From positions 3,514,001-3,578,000 of the forward strand of contig NZ_AZUI01000001.1 in NCBI RefSeq assembly GCF_000526995.1: a DNA stretch of 64,000 bases, in the 5' to 3' direction. Positions within the stretch are counted from its first letter, which is position 1, and every line of letters starts with the position of its first letter. This DNA comes from Lacrimispora indolis DSM 755. GTDB taxonomy: Bacteria > Bacillota > Clostridia > Lachnospirales > Lachnospiraceae. Position numbers and translations under genes: made by a program. This document shows positions 7,274 through 15,781 of the stretch, in pieces. A model generated the notes under the pieces. That model was not told where the DNA came from. It saw only the letters and a list, made by a program, of their open reading frames with translations, and made no database searches.

Positions 7274-8857
7274 ATGGAGACTGAAGGCCACACGGTAAAG
7301 AAAACCATAAACCGTTACCGCAGTTTTCGCTATGCATTAATACTGGAAGGCATTGTCATAGGGGCCATATCAGGAGCGGTTGTTGTGCTTTTCCGGTATC
7401 TGTTAAGCTATGCGGATAAAATTCTGAACTCTGTTTTGGATTACGGAAAGGATCATATCTGGTTTATACCGGTATGGTTTATTTTTTTGGCAGCCGCGGC
7501 ATTTGCTGTGGCCCTTTTGCTTAAATGGGAGGCTTTTATATCAGGAAGCGGAATTCCCCAGGTGGAAGGGGAGATGATCGGGGAACTGGATCCCTGCTGG
7601 TGGAAGGTTCTTGCAGCCAAGCTGGGCGGCGGTTTGCTGTCATTGGGGTGCGGCCTTTCCCTGGGAAGGGAAGGCCCAAGCATTCAGCTGGGCTCCATGG
7701 CTGCCAAGGGATTCTCACGGCTGACAAAAAGGGCCAAGACAGAGGAAAAGCTGCTTATCACCTGCGGAGCCAGCGCAGGGCTTTCGGCTGCTTTTAATGC
7801 CCCTATTGCAGGAGTTCTCTTTTCCCTGGAAGAGGTTCATAAACATTTCTCACCAGAGGTGCTGCTGTCCACCATGGCTTCCTCCATCACTGCCGATTTT
7901 GTATCCAAAAATGTCTTTGGAATGCAGCCTGTTTTTGACTTCCAGATCACACGGATGATGCCATTGCATACTTATGGCCATGTCATCCTTTTAGGCCTGA
8001 TCATGGGAGGGATGGGCGTGGTATATAACACCTGCCTTTCAGGGACACAGGATTTATACCGGAAGATCCCCAGTCAGAACACAAGGCTTATGATTCCGTT
8101 TTTATCAGCCGGAGTGTTCGGTCTTATCTATCCCTATGTATTGGGCGGCGGTCATTCCCTGGTGGAGGTTTTGACTTCAGGGGAGATGATGTTTGGGTCT
8201 CTATGCCTGCTCCTGGTTTTGAAATTCGGTTTTTCCATGATAAGCTTTGGTTCGGGCGCTCCGGGAGGAATCTTTCTTCCGCTTTTGGTGCTTGGAGCTG
8301 TGATCGGAAGCATTTATTTCACTGCGGTCGGAATGGTGTCCCATTCGTTAGACGGGCTTTTGGATAACTTTATTATTTTAGGAATGGCCGGATATTTTTC
8401 TGCTATAGTCCGGGCGCCTATTACCGGCATTATTCTGATCAGTGAGATGACCGGCTCCTTTTCCCATTTGCTGACCTTGTCCATGGTGTCCCTGGCAGCC
8501 TATGTGGTTCCGGATCTGGTTCATTGTGCACCGGTATACGACCAGCTTCTTCACCGCCTTCTTTCAAGGCTGAACCCGGGGAAAGAGTCATCCCTTACAG
8601 GAGAAAAGGTTCTGGTGGAAGGCATGATTTTTCATGGAAGCGAGGCTGAGGGCCGTAAGGTTTCTGAAATCAGGTGGCCCAGGACCTGCCTGCTGATATC
8701 GTTAATGCGGGGAGAGGCTGAGTTTGTTCCAAGAGGGGAGACAAAGTTTACTGCAGGAGATAAAATCGTAGTCCTGTGCGATGAAACGGTACAGGGGGAG
8801 CTTCACCGGGTGCTCCGGGATGTGTGTGAGACTGTGAAAATGGGTCATAAGGCTTAA
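7274..8857 (+). CDS. ClC-family chloride channel/antiporter with RCK_C domain
   Basis: Membrane protein of 527 residues that moves chloride across the cytoplasmic membrane. The three ClC selectivity motifs are present: GSGIPQVEG, GREGPSIQLGS and GAPGGIFLPLLVLGA. The EGP glutamate in GREGP is the external gate residue. About 10-12 hydrophobic helices fill residues 20-410. The C-terminal 80 residues resemble a TrkA-C/RCK_C ligand-binding domain (end pattern FTAGDKIVVLCDE), a common fusion in Firmicutes. The start follows AAAGGAGGTAAT. Transported ion and direction of coupling are family inferences. Confidence 0.93.
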   Translation: METEGHTVKKTINRYRSFRYALILEGIVIGAISGAVVVLFRYLLSYADKILNSVLDYGKDHIWFIPVWFIFLAAAAFAVALLLKWEAFISGSGIPQVEGEMIGELDPCWWKVLAAKLGGGLLSLGCGLSLGREGPSIQLGSMAAKGFSRLTKRAKTEEKLLITCGASAGLSAAFNAPIAGVLFSLEEVHKHFSPEVLLSTMASSITADFVSKNVFGMQPVFDFQITRMMPLHTYGHVILLGLIMGGMGVVYNTCLSGTQDLYRKIPSQNTRLMIPFLSAGVFGLIYPYVLGGGHSLVEVLTSGEMMFGSLCLLLVLKFGFSMISFGSGAPGGIFLPLLVLGAVIGSIYFTAVGMVSHSLDGLLDNFIILGMAGYFSAIVRAPITGIILISEMTGSFSHLLTLSMVSLAAYVVPDLVHCAPVYDQLLHRLLSRLNPGKESSLTGEKVLVEGMIFHGSEAEGRKVSEIRWPRTCLLISLMRGEAEFVPRGETKFTAGDKIVVLCDETVQGELHRVLRDVCETVKMGHKA

Positions 8858-8944
8858 ACGCATGAGATAAATACCATGTTTTAGGTTGACTTTTCCATAA
8901 AAAAAGACGTAAACTTAAGGAAATGGAAAATCAGGAGTTAAGAC

Positions 8945-9682
8945 ATGAAAAATCAGGGAATGGAAAGCCGTGACGAACTGGAACGCCGCCGCCGTGCCAG
9001 AGACCGGCGGAGGAAGCTGAAAAAGAAGCAGAAAAGAAAGCGGATGCTTTACATAGGGGCCTGGGTTCTTGCGCTGTCCGTTGTTTTAGCGGGGATCATA
9101 TGGATCATGAGCCTGTTGTTTGCAAGAAATTATGTGGATTTAAAGAAGATTTCCATGCCGGAATGGGTCCAACAGGATTTTCTTGACCCCAATCCTTTTT
9201 CAAGACCAACAACGGAAATGAACCGGGTCAATGAAATAGTGATTCATTATGTGGCCAATCCAGGGACCACAGCCAAACAGAACATGAATTATTTCAACAG
9301 CCTCCAGGATCAGAAAGGGATTAAGAAAATCTCCGCCAGCAGCCATTTTATCATAGGGCTGGAGGGGGAGGTTCTTCAGGGGATACCCATTTATGAAATG
9401 GCCTATTCCACATCAAAGGAAAAAAATGTGGATACGGTTTCCATTGAATGCTGCCATCCCGATGAGACAGGAAAATTTAACGATGCTACCTATGATTCTC
9501 TGGTAAACCTGACTGCCTGGCTGTGCAGGAACCTGGGCCTGACGGAAAAAGATGTGATCAGGCATTACGATGCCACGGGAAAGGACTGTCCAAGGTATTT
9601 TGTGGCTCACGAGGATGCATGGAAGACATTCCTTTCAGATGTAAAGACTGCCAGAAAGCAGCCAATTGAAGAAGAAAAATAA
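8945..9682 (+). CDS. N-acetylmuramoyl-L-alanine amidase, amidase_2 type, membrane-anchored
   Basis: Predicted zinc amidase that cleaves the bond between muramic acid and the peptide stem. The first 35 residues are very basic (runs of Arg and Lys), followed by one membrane helix at about 37-60, so the enzyme is anchored and faces outwards. The catalytic domain shows NEIVIHYVANPGT (first zinc His), SSHFIIGLEG, ECCHPDE and IRHYDATGKDCPRYF with the second His and the Cys/Asp ligand pattern. It stands alone between two terminators. Cellular role, such as growth, division or sporulation, is unknown. Confidence 0.9.
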   Translation: MKNQGMESRDELERRRRARDRRRKLKKKQKRKRMLYIGAWVLALSVVLAGIIWIMSLLFARNYVDLKKISMPEWVQQDFLDPNPFSRPTTEMNRVNEIVIHYVANPGTTAKQNMNYFNSLQDQKGIKKISASSHFIIGLEGEVLQGIPIYEMAYSTSKEKNVDTVSIECCHPDETGKFNDATYDSLVNLTAWLCRNLGLTEKDVIRHYDATGKDCPRYFVAHEDAWKTFLSDVKTARKQPIEEEK

Positions 9683-9689
9683 AAAATAA

Positions 9690-9727
9690 AAATCTCCAAT
9701 AGGCTCTGTTAAGCTTATTGGAGATTT
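9690..9727. terminator. bidirectional terminator
   Basis: AAATCTCCAATA and TATTGGAGATTT form a perfect 12-bp stem with A and T tracts on either side. It lies between the convergent amidase and C_GCAxxG_C_C genes. Confidence 0.9.
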
Positions 9728-9740
9728 CTCCATGGTCAGC

Positions 9741-10166
9741 TTATTCTTCATTAAATAATTCCCGTTCAATGATCCTTACGGCATCTGCGATGCAGTCATC
9801 GCAGGAGCGGAGGATATTTCCGGTTTCCACACCCTTTAAATCCTTGCAGATCACGCTTCCGTTCTGTTCCTTAAAATCTGACAGGCATTTTTTAGACGAT
9901 TCATAGGAGGTCCGTTTGGAATCCGGCTTATGAAGGCGGGCAGAGCTGTTCTTTAGCCCGGAAAGCACGGCAGCAGCCCCGATGGCACCGCAGGTACCTT
10001 CCATGCCGCCCATACCAAGGCCCATGCCCTCCGTAAAGCGAAACATGGTTTCTTCGTCAATTCCTGTTTTATCACAGAAAACACAGGAGACAGCCTGTGC
10101 ACAATTATATCCTTTTGCATGTTTGTTAAATGCTTCTTCCACTCTTTTCGATGTTGTATCTGACAT
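9741..10166 (-). CDS. C_GCAxxG_C_C family (putative redox) protein
   Basis: Protein of 141 residues of the C_GCAxxG_C_C family, named after its cysteine pattern. Visible here are YNCAQAVSCVFC, GTCGAIGAAAVLSG, a later single Cys in KCLSDF, and the CDDCIADA pair. Members occur next to redox or metal genes and may bind a metal or cycle disulfides. Function is unproven. The start has AGGAGGAA upstream. It is followed on the same strand by no other gene, and the YwaF-like gene lies just upstream. Confidence 0.85.
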   Translation of the reverse strand: MSDTTSKRVEEAFNKHAKGYNCAQAVSCVFCDKTGIDEETMFRFTEGMGLGMGGMEGTCGAIGAAAVLSGLKNSSARLHKPDSKRTSYESSKKCLSDFKEQNGSVICKDLKGVETGNILRSCDDCIADAVRIIERELFNEE

Positions 10167-10208
10167 GCTATGTTCCTCCTGAAATCATGGTATTGATTGA
10201 ATTGCTGC

Positions 10209-10985
10209 CTAAGCTTCGGTCCTGGCGGAGAGTAAGCGAAATTTACTGAATATTATGTGAAACAGGAATCCTCCCAGACAGGTTGCAAACAGATAGACTG
10301 CATTTCCTGCGGATATTCCGTACTTTAACGCAATTTCATGAAAAACGATCTGGGCCGACGGGTAATAAGGCGAAATATAGAACATATCCGCCTGACCCAA
10401 AGGCTTTGCTGTCCGGTTAATAATAGAAGCAATGATACAGCAGACGAAAAACAGGGGAAGCGTCCGCACAAATCCAAAAAGCGAAGTATCGGAAAGCCGG
10501 GAGAATGCAATCGCCAGCCCTATATAAATCAAAAGCAGGTGCCAGACCAGGCCGTGAAGGGTTAAAAACCAGTAAGGATGAAACAGTCCTGAAGGTTCTG
10601 CCAGCGCCATGACGCCTCCTAAAAGGTTAAAATCCTGCATAAAGGTGCAGAGAACTCTTTGGCCGTCCCTAGAAGGGACCAGAGGCAGGATTAGGCAGAA
10701 ATACATGGGAAGGCTGCACAGCTGAAATGGAAAATACCACCAGTTGTAGGTCTGTTCGTTTACCACATAATATAAAAAAAGCTGTTTCCAGCATTCGGTG
10801 GCAGCAAGAAGGAGGCCGCAGAAGAAAAGCAGCCGGGGAAGCCTGGAACTGTTTATTTTTCTGGTGGTGTAATAAGCCAGAAAAACCACAGCGGCAAGTC
10901 CTATGGCAATAAATATGATGTGGAACAGAGAATAAGGGGCCGGCGGATTCATGGGCCACGCTGTTTTTACAATGAAATCCTTCAT
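10209..10985 (-). CDS. TIGR02206/YwaF-family membrane protein
   Basis: Integral membrane protein of 258 residues with about six or seven hydrophobic helices from residue 20 to 250. The pattern LFFCGLLLAATECWKQ, then WWYFPFQLCSLPMY and later LTLHGLVWHLLLIYIGLAI, is that of the YwaF/TIGR02206 family of unknown role. It sits 43 bp upstream of the C_GCAxxG_C_C gene, with which it may be co-transcribed. Confidence 0.78.
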   Translation of the reverse strand: MKDFIVKTAWPMNPPAPYSLFHIIFIAIGLAAVVFLAYYTTRKINSSRLPRLLFFCGLLLAATECWKQLFLYYVVNEQTYNWWYFPFQLCSLPMYFCLILPLVPSRDGQRVLCTFMQDFNLLGGVMALAEPSGLFHPYWFLTLHGLVWHLLLIYIGLAIAFSRLSDTSLFGFVRTLPLFFVCCIIASIINRTAKPLGQADMFYISPYYPSAQIVFHEIALKYGISAGNAVYLFATCLGGFLFHIIFSKFRLLSARTEA

Positions 10986-11106
10986 AAATCAATACTGACC
11001 TTTCTTTCATGCTTCCAATTAAGCCATATTATATAGGATTGCCTGAAAACATGCAAGATAAATGAAAATACTTGGGAAAAATAAGAATCTTCTTCTTATT
11101 AAGTAC

Positions 11107-11134
11107 TTGATTAATTCCGAAAATGCTATATAAT
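11107..11134 (+). promoter_or_regulatory. sigma-A promoter of the amino-acid ABC operon
   Basis: TTGATT and TATAAT separated by 16 bp, about 62 bp before the start codon of the binding-protein gene. Confidence 0.7.
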
Positions 11135-11195
11135 GTATAACTGATACTTTATTCAATAATTATGCATGTTTGTGTATATAAGAGGAGGAATCATT

Positions 11196-11969
11196 ATGAA
11201 AAAGAATGTAATCGCAATCGCGGGGGTTGTATGTATGGCAGCGTTATTAACTGCCTGTGCCGGTTCCGGAACAAAGACAGAGACAACTGCAGCAGGCCAG
11301 GATGAAGCTGCCGGAAAGCTGGTCATGGTGACCAACGCGGAATTTCCGCCCTATGAATATCATGATAATAACCAGATCGTTGGAATTGATGCGGATATTG
11401 CAAAGGCAATCGCTGACAAGATGGGTGTGGAGCTGGAAATTCAGGACATGGCCTTTGATTCCCTGATCCCGGCTGTTCAGTCCGGTAAAGCAGACTTTGC
11501 TGCAGCCGGTATGACCGTCAATGAAGACCGTAAGAAAAACGTTGATTTTACCGATACCTATGCAGAAGCAGCCCAGGTCATCATTGTAAAAGAAGGCAGC
11601 GAGATCAAGACACCGGATGATTTGACCGGAAAGAAGATCGGCGTACAGACCGGTACTACCGGAGATATTTATGCGGAGGATATTGAGAGTGCGGACATCC
11701 AGCGTTTTAATAAAGGAATGGAAGCAGTTATGGCGCTTACCCAGGGTAAGATTGATGCGGTTATCATTGACCGTGAGCCTGCAAAGGTGTTTGTTAAGGA
11801 AAATACAGGCTTAGTGATCCTTGATGAGGCATTTACTGAAGAAGAGTATGCCATTGCTATTAAAAAAGGCAACGCAGAGCTGTTAGAGAAGATGAACGGA
11901 GCCATCAAGGAATTAAAGGAATCCGGTGAATTAAAGAAGATCGTAGATAAATACATCACCGCGGAATAA
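11196..11969 (+). CDS. amino-acid ABC transporter substrate-binding lipoprotein
   Basis: Lipoprotein of 257 residues, SBP_bac_3 family. The ATG at 11196 follows AGAGGAGGAATCATT. The earlier in-frame ATG lacks a ribosome site and would spoil the signal. The lipobox is LLTAC, followed by a Gly/Thr-rich linker. The fold motifs are FPPYEYHDNNQIVGIDADIA, SGKADFAAAGMTVNEDRKK, VDFTDTYA and GVQTGTTGDIYAED, typical of polar amino-acid (Gln/Arg/Cystine) receptors. The exact ligand cannot be decided. First gene of a three-gene importer. Confidence 0.93.
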   Translation: MKKNVIAIAGVVCMAALLTACAGSGTKTETTAAGQDEAAGKLVMVTNAEFPPYEYHDNNQIVGIDADIAKAIADKMGVELEIQDMAFDSLIPAVQSGKADFAAAGMTVNEDRKKNVDFTDTYAEAAQVIIVKEGSEIKTPDDLTGKKIGVQTGTTGDIYAEDIESADIQRFNKGMEAVMALTQGKIDAVIIDREPAKVFVKENTGLVILDEAFTEEEYAIAIKKGNAELLEKMNGAIKELKESGELKKIVDKYITAE

Positions 11970-11986
11970 GAAAAAGGATGAGTGCC

Positions 11987-12679
11987 ATGTTGGAAAAGCT
12001 AAGAGATGATTTTTATCAGAATTTTATCGTGGATGACCGTTGGAAATACATTACCGGCGGTTTGCAAAACACGTTGAAGATCACATTTTTTGCAGTTTTG
12101 ATCGGTATTTTACTGGGATTTCTGGTTGCGATCATACGTTCAACCTATGAAAATACCGGCAAGCTGAAAATATTAAATGGGGTTTGCAGCGTTTACCTGA
12201 CGGTGATCCGCGGTACGCCGGTGGTGGTGCAGCTTATGATCATGTATTTTGTCATTTTTGCATCCACTGATCCGGGTCAGGTGCCTACGGCCATCCTGGC
12301 ATTTGGAATCAACTCTGGCGCCTATGTGGCGGAAATCTTCCGGAGCGGAATCAGTTCCATAGAAAAAGGGCAGTTTGAGGCGGGCCGCAGCCTGGGCTTT
12401 AATTACGCCCAGACCATGTGGTTCATCATCATGCCTCAGGCCTTTAAAAATGTAGTTCCTACTCTTGCCAATGAGTTCATTGTTCTGTTAAAAGAGACCT
12501 CTGTGGCAGGATACATAGGGCTGCAGGATTTGACAAAGGGCGGCGATATCATCAAAAGCCGTACCTATTCTGCGTTCATGCCTCTGATTGCAGTGGCCGT
12601 TATTTATCTGGTTATGGTTATGGTATTTTCATATCTCGTAAAATTGCTGGAGAGGAGGCTGCACAGAAGTGAGCATTAA
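11987..12679 (+). CDS. amino-acid ABC transporter permease (HisM/GlnP type)
   Basis: Inner-membrane subunit of 230 residues in the His/Glu/Gln/Arg permease family. Helices lie at about 25-50, 60-110 and 185-215. The EAA loop that docks with the ATPase reads [23 protein letters not shown] at 11987 fits the AAGGA eight bases upstream, whereas the ATG at 11978 overlaps that site. The C-terminus overlaps the ATPase gene. Confidence 0.92.
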   Translation: MLEKLRDDFYQNFIVDDRWKYITGGLQNTLKITFFAVLIGILLGFLVAIIRSTYENTGKLKILNGVCSVYLTVIRGTPVVVQLMIMYFVIFASTDPGQVPTAILAFGINSGAYVAEIFRSGISSIEKGQFEAGRSLGFNYAQTMWFIIMPQAFKNVVPTLANEFIVLLKETSVAGYIGLQDLTKGGDIIKSRTYSAFMPLIAVAVIYLVMVMVFSYLVKLLERRLHRSEH

Positions 12680-13418
12680 TAGAATGGAAGATCCCCTGAT
12701 TCAGGTACAGAATCTGGGTAAGAAATTTGGCGACACAGAAGTGCTTAAGGACATATCCGTTGATATTTATAAAGGAGATGTGGTATGTGTCATCGGGCCT
12801 TCCGGTTCCGGAAAAAGTACGTTTCTCCGCTGCTTAAACCGTCTGGAGGAGCCTACAGGGGGACATATCCTGTTTGAAGGCGTGGACATTGTGGACAGGA
12901 AGACAGACATTGATAAGCACCGTCAGAAAATGGGTATGGTATTCCAGCAGTTTAATTTATTTCCCCACATGACCATTTTGAAGAATTTAACCCTTGCTCC
13001 CATGAAGCTTCAGGGGCGCAGTAAGCAGGAGGCGGAGACCCAGGCCTTGGAACTGCTTCATAAAGTAGGTCTTGCCGACCGGGCGGAATCCTATCCAAAT
13101 CAGCTTTCCGGAGGTCAGAAGCAGCGAATTGCCATTGTCCGTGCCCTGTGCATGAATCCGGATGTGATGCTGTTTGACGAACCAACTTCAGCTCTTGATC
13201 CTGAGATGGTAGGAGAGGTGTTGAATGTTATGCGGGGACTGGCCGAGGAACGGATGACCATGGTGGTGGTCACTCATGAAATGGGCTTTGCCAAAGAAGT
13301 GGCGACCCGGGTCATGTTTATGGACGGCGGTTATTTCCTGGAGGAAAACGAACCGAATGAATTCTTTACCAACCCTCAAAATGACAGACTGAAGCTGTTT
13401 TTAAGCAAGGTGCTTTAA
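12669..13418 (+). CDS. amino-acid ABC transporter ATP-binding protein (GlnQ type)
   Basis: ATPase subunit of 249 residues. Walker [11 protein letters not shown]-loop [11 protein letters not shown], signature LSGGQKQR, Walker [15 protein letters not shown] and the H-loop VTHEMGFA are all intact and typical of polar amino-acid importers. GTG start at 12669 with GAGGAGG about ten bases upstream, inside the end of the permease gene. A terminator follows directly. Confidence 0.94.
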   Translation: MSINRMEDPLIQVQNLGKKFGDTEVLKDISVDIYKGDVVCVIGPSGSGKSTFLRCLNRLEEPTGGHILFEGVDIVDRKTDIDKHRQKMGMVFQQFNLFPHMTILKNLTLAPMKLQGRSKQEAETQALELLHKVGLADRAESYPNQLSGGQKQRIAIVRALCMNPDVMLFDEPTSALDPEMVGEVLNVMRGLAEERMTMVVVTHEMGFAKEVATRVMFMDGGYFLEENEPNEFFTNPQNDRLKLFLSKVL

Positions 13419-13421
13419 CAC

Positions 13422-13463
13422 TACAGCGCCCCGGTGACTTTATAGTGACCAGGGCGCTGTATA
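13422..13463. terminator. terminator between convergent genes
   Basis: TACAGCGCCC pairs with GGGCGCTGTA around an inner, mostly paired GGTGACT/AGTGACC region. It serves the ABC operon and probably also the convergent acetyltransferase gene. Confidence 0.8.
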
Positions 13464-13474
13464 TTTATGGGCAT

Positions 13475-13969
13475 TTAAAGGATTCTGCCCATATAGTATT
13501 CATCAACATAGATCCCGTTTACCAGCAGGGATTTTTTCTTTGTCCCTTCGATCTGAAATCCCATTTTCTCATATAAGTGTATTGCTGCTTCATTATGGGT
13601 CATTACCGTTAATTCCAGTCTTGTGACATGATGTTCCTGCGCCCATTTTTCCAGCTCTTCAAAAAGCTTTTCTCCCAATCCCATTCCTCTGTAATCCTTT
13701 AATATCCCGATCACAATATAAGCCCTGTGCCTGATTCTGGCCGCAGAACCTCTTGAGGCGGATAAAAAGCCTGCAATGCGTTCCTCATCCTCAAGGATCA
13801 ATGTCAGGGAGCCGGAAGTGACTGTGCTTCTGATATTTGCTTCCATGTCCTCAACCGTGGTGGTCCGTTCACCTGGCTCAAGCATCATAAAGCTTGTTTC
13901 CTTATCAAGTTGTTTCAGCATATCTAAAAAATTTCGGGAATCGTCTGTTCTTACCGGTCTTATAGTCAT
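13475..13969 (-). CDS. GNAT-family N-acetyltransferase
   Basis: Acetyltransferase of 164 residues. The acetyl-CoA binding motif reads YRGMGLGEKLFEELEKWAQ, followed by LELTVMTHNEAAIHLYEKMG and GTKKKSLLVNG...DEYYMGRIL, a layout common among RimI- and PhnO-like enzymes acting on small molecules or protein N-termini. The substrate is unknown. AGGAGG precedes the start. Confidence 0.87.
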   Translation of the reverse strand: MTIRPVRTDDSRNFLDMLKQLDKETSFMMLEPGERTTTVEDMEANIRSTVTSGSLTLILEDEERIAGFLSASRGSAARIRHRAYIVIGILKDYRGMGLGEKLFEELEKWAQEHHVTRLELTVMTHNEAAIHLYEKMGFQIEGTKKKSLLVNGIYVDEYYMGRIL

Positions 13970-14095
13970 TGTTTGGCCTCCTGTTTATGTTTTGCCAGTG
14001 CATTCCATTATATAGGATGAATGAAGGATATGCAAATACAGCCGGGAGTAAATACCAAAGGGATTGCAGGATATGATCTTCGGCCGGATTGGTTA

Positions 14096-14124
14096 TTGAA
14101 ATAGCGGAAATGGTATGTTATAAT
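14096..14124 (+). promoter_or_regulatory. sigma-A promoter of the response-regulator gene
   Basis: TTGAAA and TATAAT with a 17-bp spacer. The start codon is about 137 bp downstream, leaving a long leader that carries the hairpin at 14153-14202. Confidence 0.8.
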
Positions 14125-14152
14125 AGTTTTATATCGGTCCGGAGAGAAAGAG

Positions 14153-14202
14153 AGAGCACAGTGGGACAACTAAAAGGTTGTCTTTTGGGTGCGCTTTTTT
14201 TT
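14153..14202 (+). promoter_or_regulatory. terminator-like hairpin in the mRNA leader
   Basis: Inner stem GACAAC/GTTGTC (loop TAAAAG) and outer stem AGAGCAC/GTGCGCT with one mismatch, followed by eight T. It lies between promoter and start codon, so it could act as an attenuator of the response-regulator gene. No known riboswitch class was recognised. Confidence 0.6.
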
Positions 14203-14260
14203 GTGGGCAGAAAAAAGGGATCTTATTTGATACCATTATTTTACAGGGGGGTTAAAAATC

Positions 14261-14953
14261 ATGTATCAAACAATCATCATAGAAGATGACCCTATCGTTG
14301 CTTCTATTAATCGCCACTATGTGGAATTAAACAAAGATATGGAAGTGTGTGGTTGTTTTTCCAACGGACAGGATGCTCTTAACTATCTGGAGGGGCATTC
14401 CGTGGATTTGGCCATTACGGAACTGTATATGCCGAAAATGGATGGAATGGAACTTTTACGGGAGATTCGGAGACAGGAGAAGGATCTGGATGTCATAGTA
14501 GTAAGTTCCGTCAATGATGTGAAGCATGTGAAGAAGTTTCTTTCTCTTGGAATTATTGATTATCTGATAAAACCATTTGAATATACCAGATTTAACCATG
14601 CTTTGGAAAAGTTCACAAAAAACCAGGAACTGCTGAAGCCCCGCAATTTCTCCCAGTCCCAGCTGGATAAGCTTTTTCACTTTTCTTCTCTGCTCCAGGC
14701 AGAAGAAGGCAGCAAGGGAATCCAGGAAGCTACTTTAAACAGCATATTGGATTATATGAAAATGCACCAGCCAAATCCAATGACAAGCGAAAAAATCGCC
14801 AAAGCTGTCCAGCTGTCCAGTGTGACGGTCAGAAGGTACATGAACTATCTGCTGGAAAAACAGAGGGTAGTCAGTGACATTGATTATAATACAGGAGGAA
14901 GGCCTGGTGTTGTCTATCACTACATAATGGAAGAAGACAGCCTGGCAGAGTGA
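14261..14953 (+). CDS. CitB/DcuR-type response regulator with Glu in place of the phosphoacceptor Asp
   Basis: Protein of 230 residues with an N-terminal receiver domain (about 1-120) and a C-terminal helix-turn-helix (about 165-220, EKIAKAVQLSSVTVRRYMNYL), the layout of CitB/DcuR/DpiA regulators. The receiver keeps the acidic pocket (EDD, residues 8-10), the Ser of VVSS and the Lys of YLIKPF. The residue that should be the phosphorylated Asp is Glu54, in ITELYMPKMDG (codon GAA at 14420). It may therefore be locked in an active-like state. No kinase gene is adjacent. It converges on the glycerol genes glpF-glpK, which are possible targets. Confidence 0.87.
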   Translation: MYQTIIIEDDPIVASINRHYVELNKDMEVCGCFSNGQDALNYLEGHSVDLAITELYMPKMDGMELLREIRRQEKDLDVIVVSSVNDVKHVKKFLSLGIIDYLIKPFEYTRFNHALEKFTKNQELLKPRNFSQSQLDKLFHFSSLLQAEEGSKGIQEATLNSILDYMKMHQPNPMTSEKIAKAVQLSSVTVRRYMNYLLEKQRVVSDIDYNTGGRPGVVYHYIMEEDSLAE

Positions 14954-14955
14954 GA

Positions 14956-14993
14956 AAAGCGCCGGAAACACTGTGTAAGTGTTCCGGCGCTTT
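14956..14993. terminator. bidirectional terminator
   Basis: AAAGCGCCGGAA and TTCCGGCGCTTT with an extended CAC/GTG pairing, between the convergent regulator and glpF genes. Confidence 0.88.
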
Positions 14994-15035
14994 CCTGTTT
15001 TTTAATGGTCACTTTTGCAGGATTGTAAGGAAAAG

Positions 15036-15749
15036 TTATGCCCAGGGGATTGCGCTGTAGAGAAGAACTGCAGCAAGGGCGCCGGCCAGGGGGCCGAAAA
15101 TCACAATAGGAGCATAGCTCCAGTTGGAACTGCCTTTATCCTTGATGGGAAGAACTGCGTGAGCAAGGCGGGGGCCTAAGTCTCTGGCAGGATTGATGGC
15201 GTATCCGGTTAAGCCTCCAAGGGACATACCGATGGAAACGATGATTCCAAACACCAGAAGGTTATTGACTCCCGCAGGAACATCTCCTGCCTGTCCGATG
15301 CCTTTAATGGCAAATACCAGGACAAAGGTCCCGATGGTTTCGCTTAAAAGGTTGCGGGCTTTGTTGGGAATCGCAGGCGAAGTGCAGAACACTCCCAATT
15401 TAGTGGCCTGGTTTTCCGTTGCGTCAAACTGATCTTTAAACAGTAAATAAACCAGGACAGCACCGGCAAATGCTCCCGCAAACTGTGCGGTCACATATCC
15501 CGGAACAAGGTCCCATGGAAGGCTTCCGTCTGCAGCCAGGGCAATGGTAATAGCCGGATTAAAATGAGAACCGGAAGCTGCTCCAAAGATAAATGCGGGA
15601 ATCATAACAGCCAGCCCCCATGCAATGGTGATCTGGACGGGGCCAGCTCCCTTCATACCGGTCTTATCCAGGTTAACATTGGCGACCACGCCTTCTCCAA
15701 GCAAAATCATAATCATAGTTCCTAAGAATTCTGCTAAATATATTAACAT
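15036..15749 (-). CDS. glpF: glycerol uptake facilitator (aquaglyceroporin)
   Basis: MIP-family channel of 237 residues for facilitated entry of glycerol. It has six helices and two pore signatures. The first half-helix motif reads SHFNPAITIA (NPA). The second is GYAINPARDLGPR (NPA followed by the Asp typical of glycerol channels). The ATG at 15749 is chosen because GGGGAGG lies six bases upstream. The longer frame would add a charged N-terminus. It is downstream of glpK on the same strand with a gap of about 30 bp, so kinase and channel form one operon. Confidence 0.94.
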   Translation of the reverse strand: MLIYLAEFLGTMIMILLGEGVVANVNLDKTGMKGAGPVQITIAWGLAVMIPAFIFGAASGSHFNPAITIALAADGSLPWDLVPGYVTAQFAGAFAGAVLVYLLFKDQFDATENQATKLGVFCTSPAIPNKARNLLSETIGTFVLVFAIKGIGQAGDVPAGVNNLLVFGIIVSIGMSLGGLTGYAINPARDLGPRLAHAVLPIKDKGSSNWSYAPIVIFGPLAGALAAVLLYSAIPWA

Positions 15750-15781
15750 ACATTTCCTCCCCAAATCTTTTAATTCATTTT

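Noticed and set aside
14089..14289. Plus-strand ORF of 66 residues before the response regulator
   Set aside because: It starts inside the promoter, reads through the leader hairpin and overlaps the regulator start.
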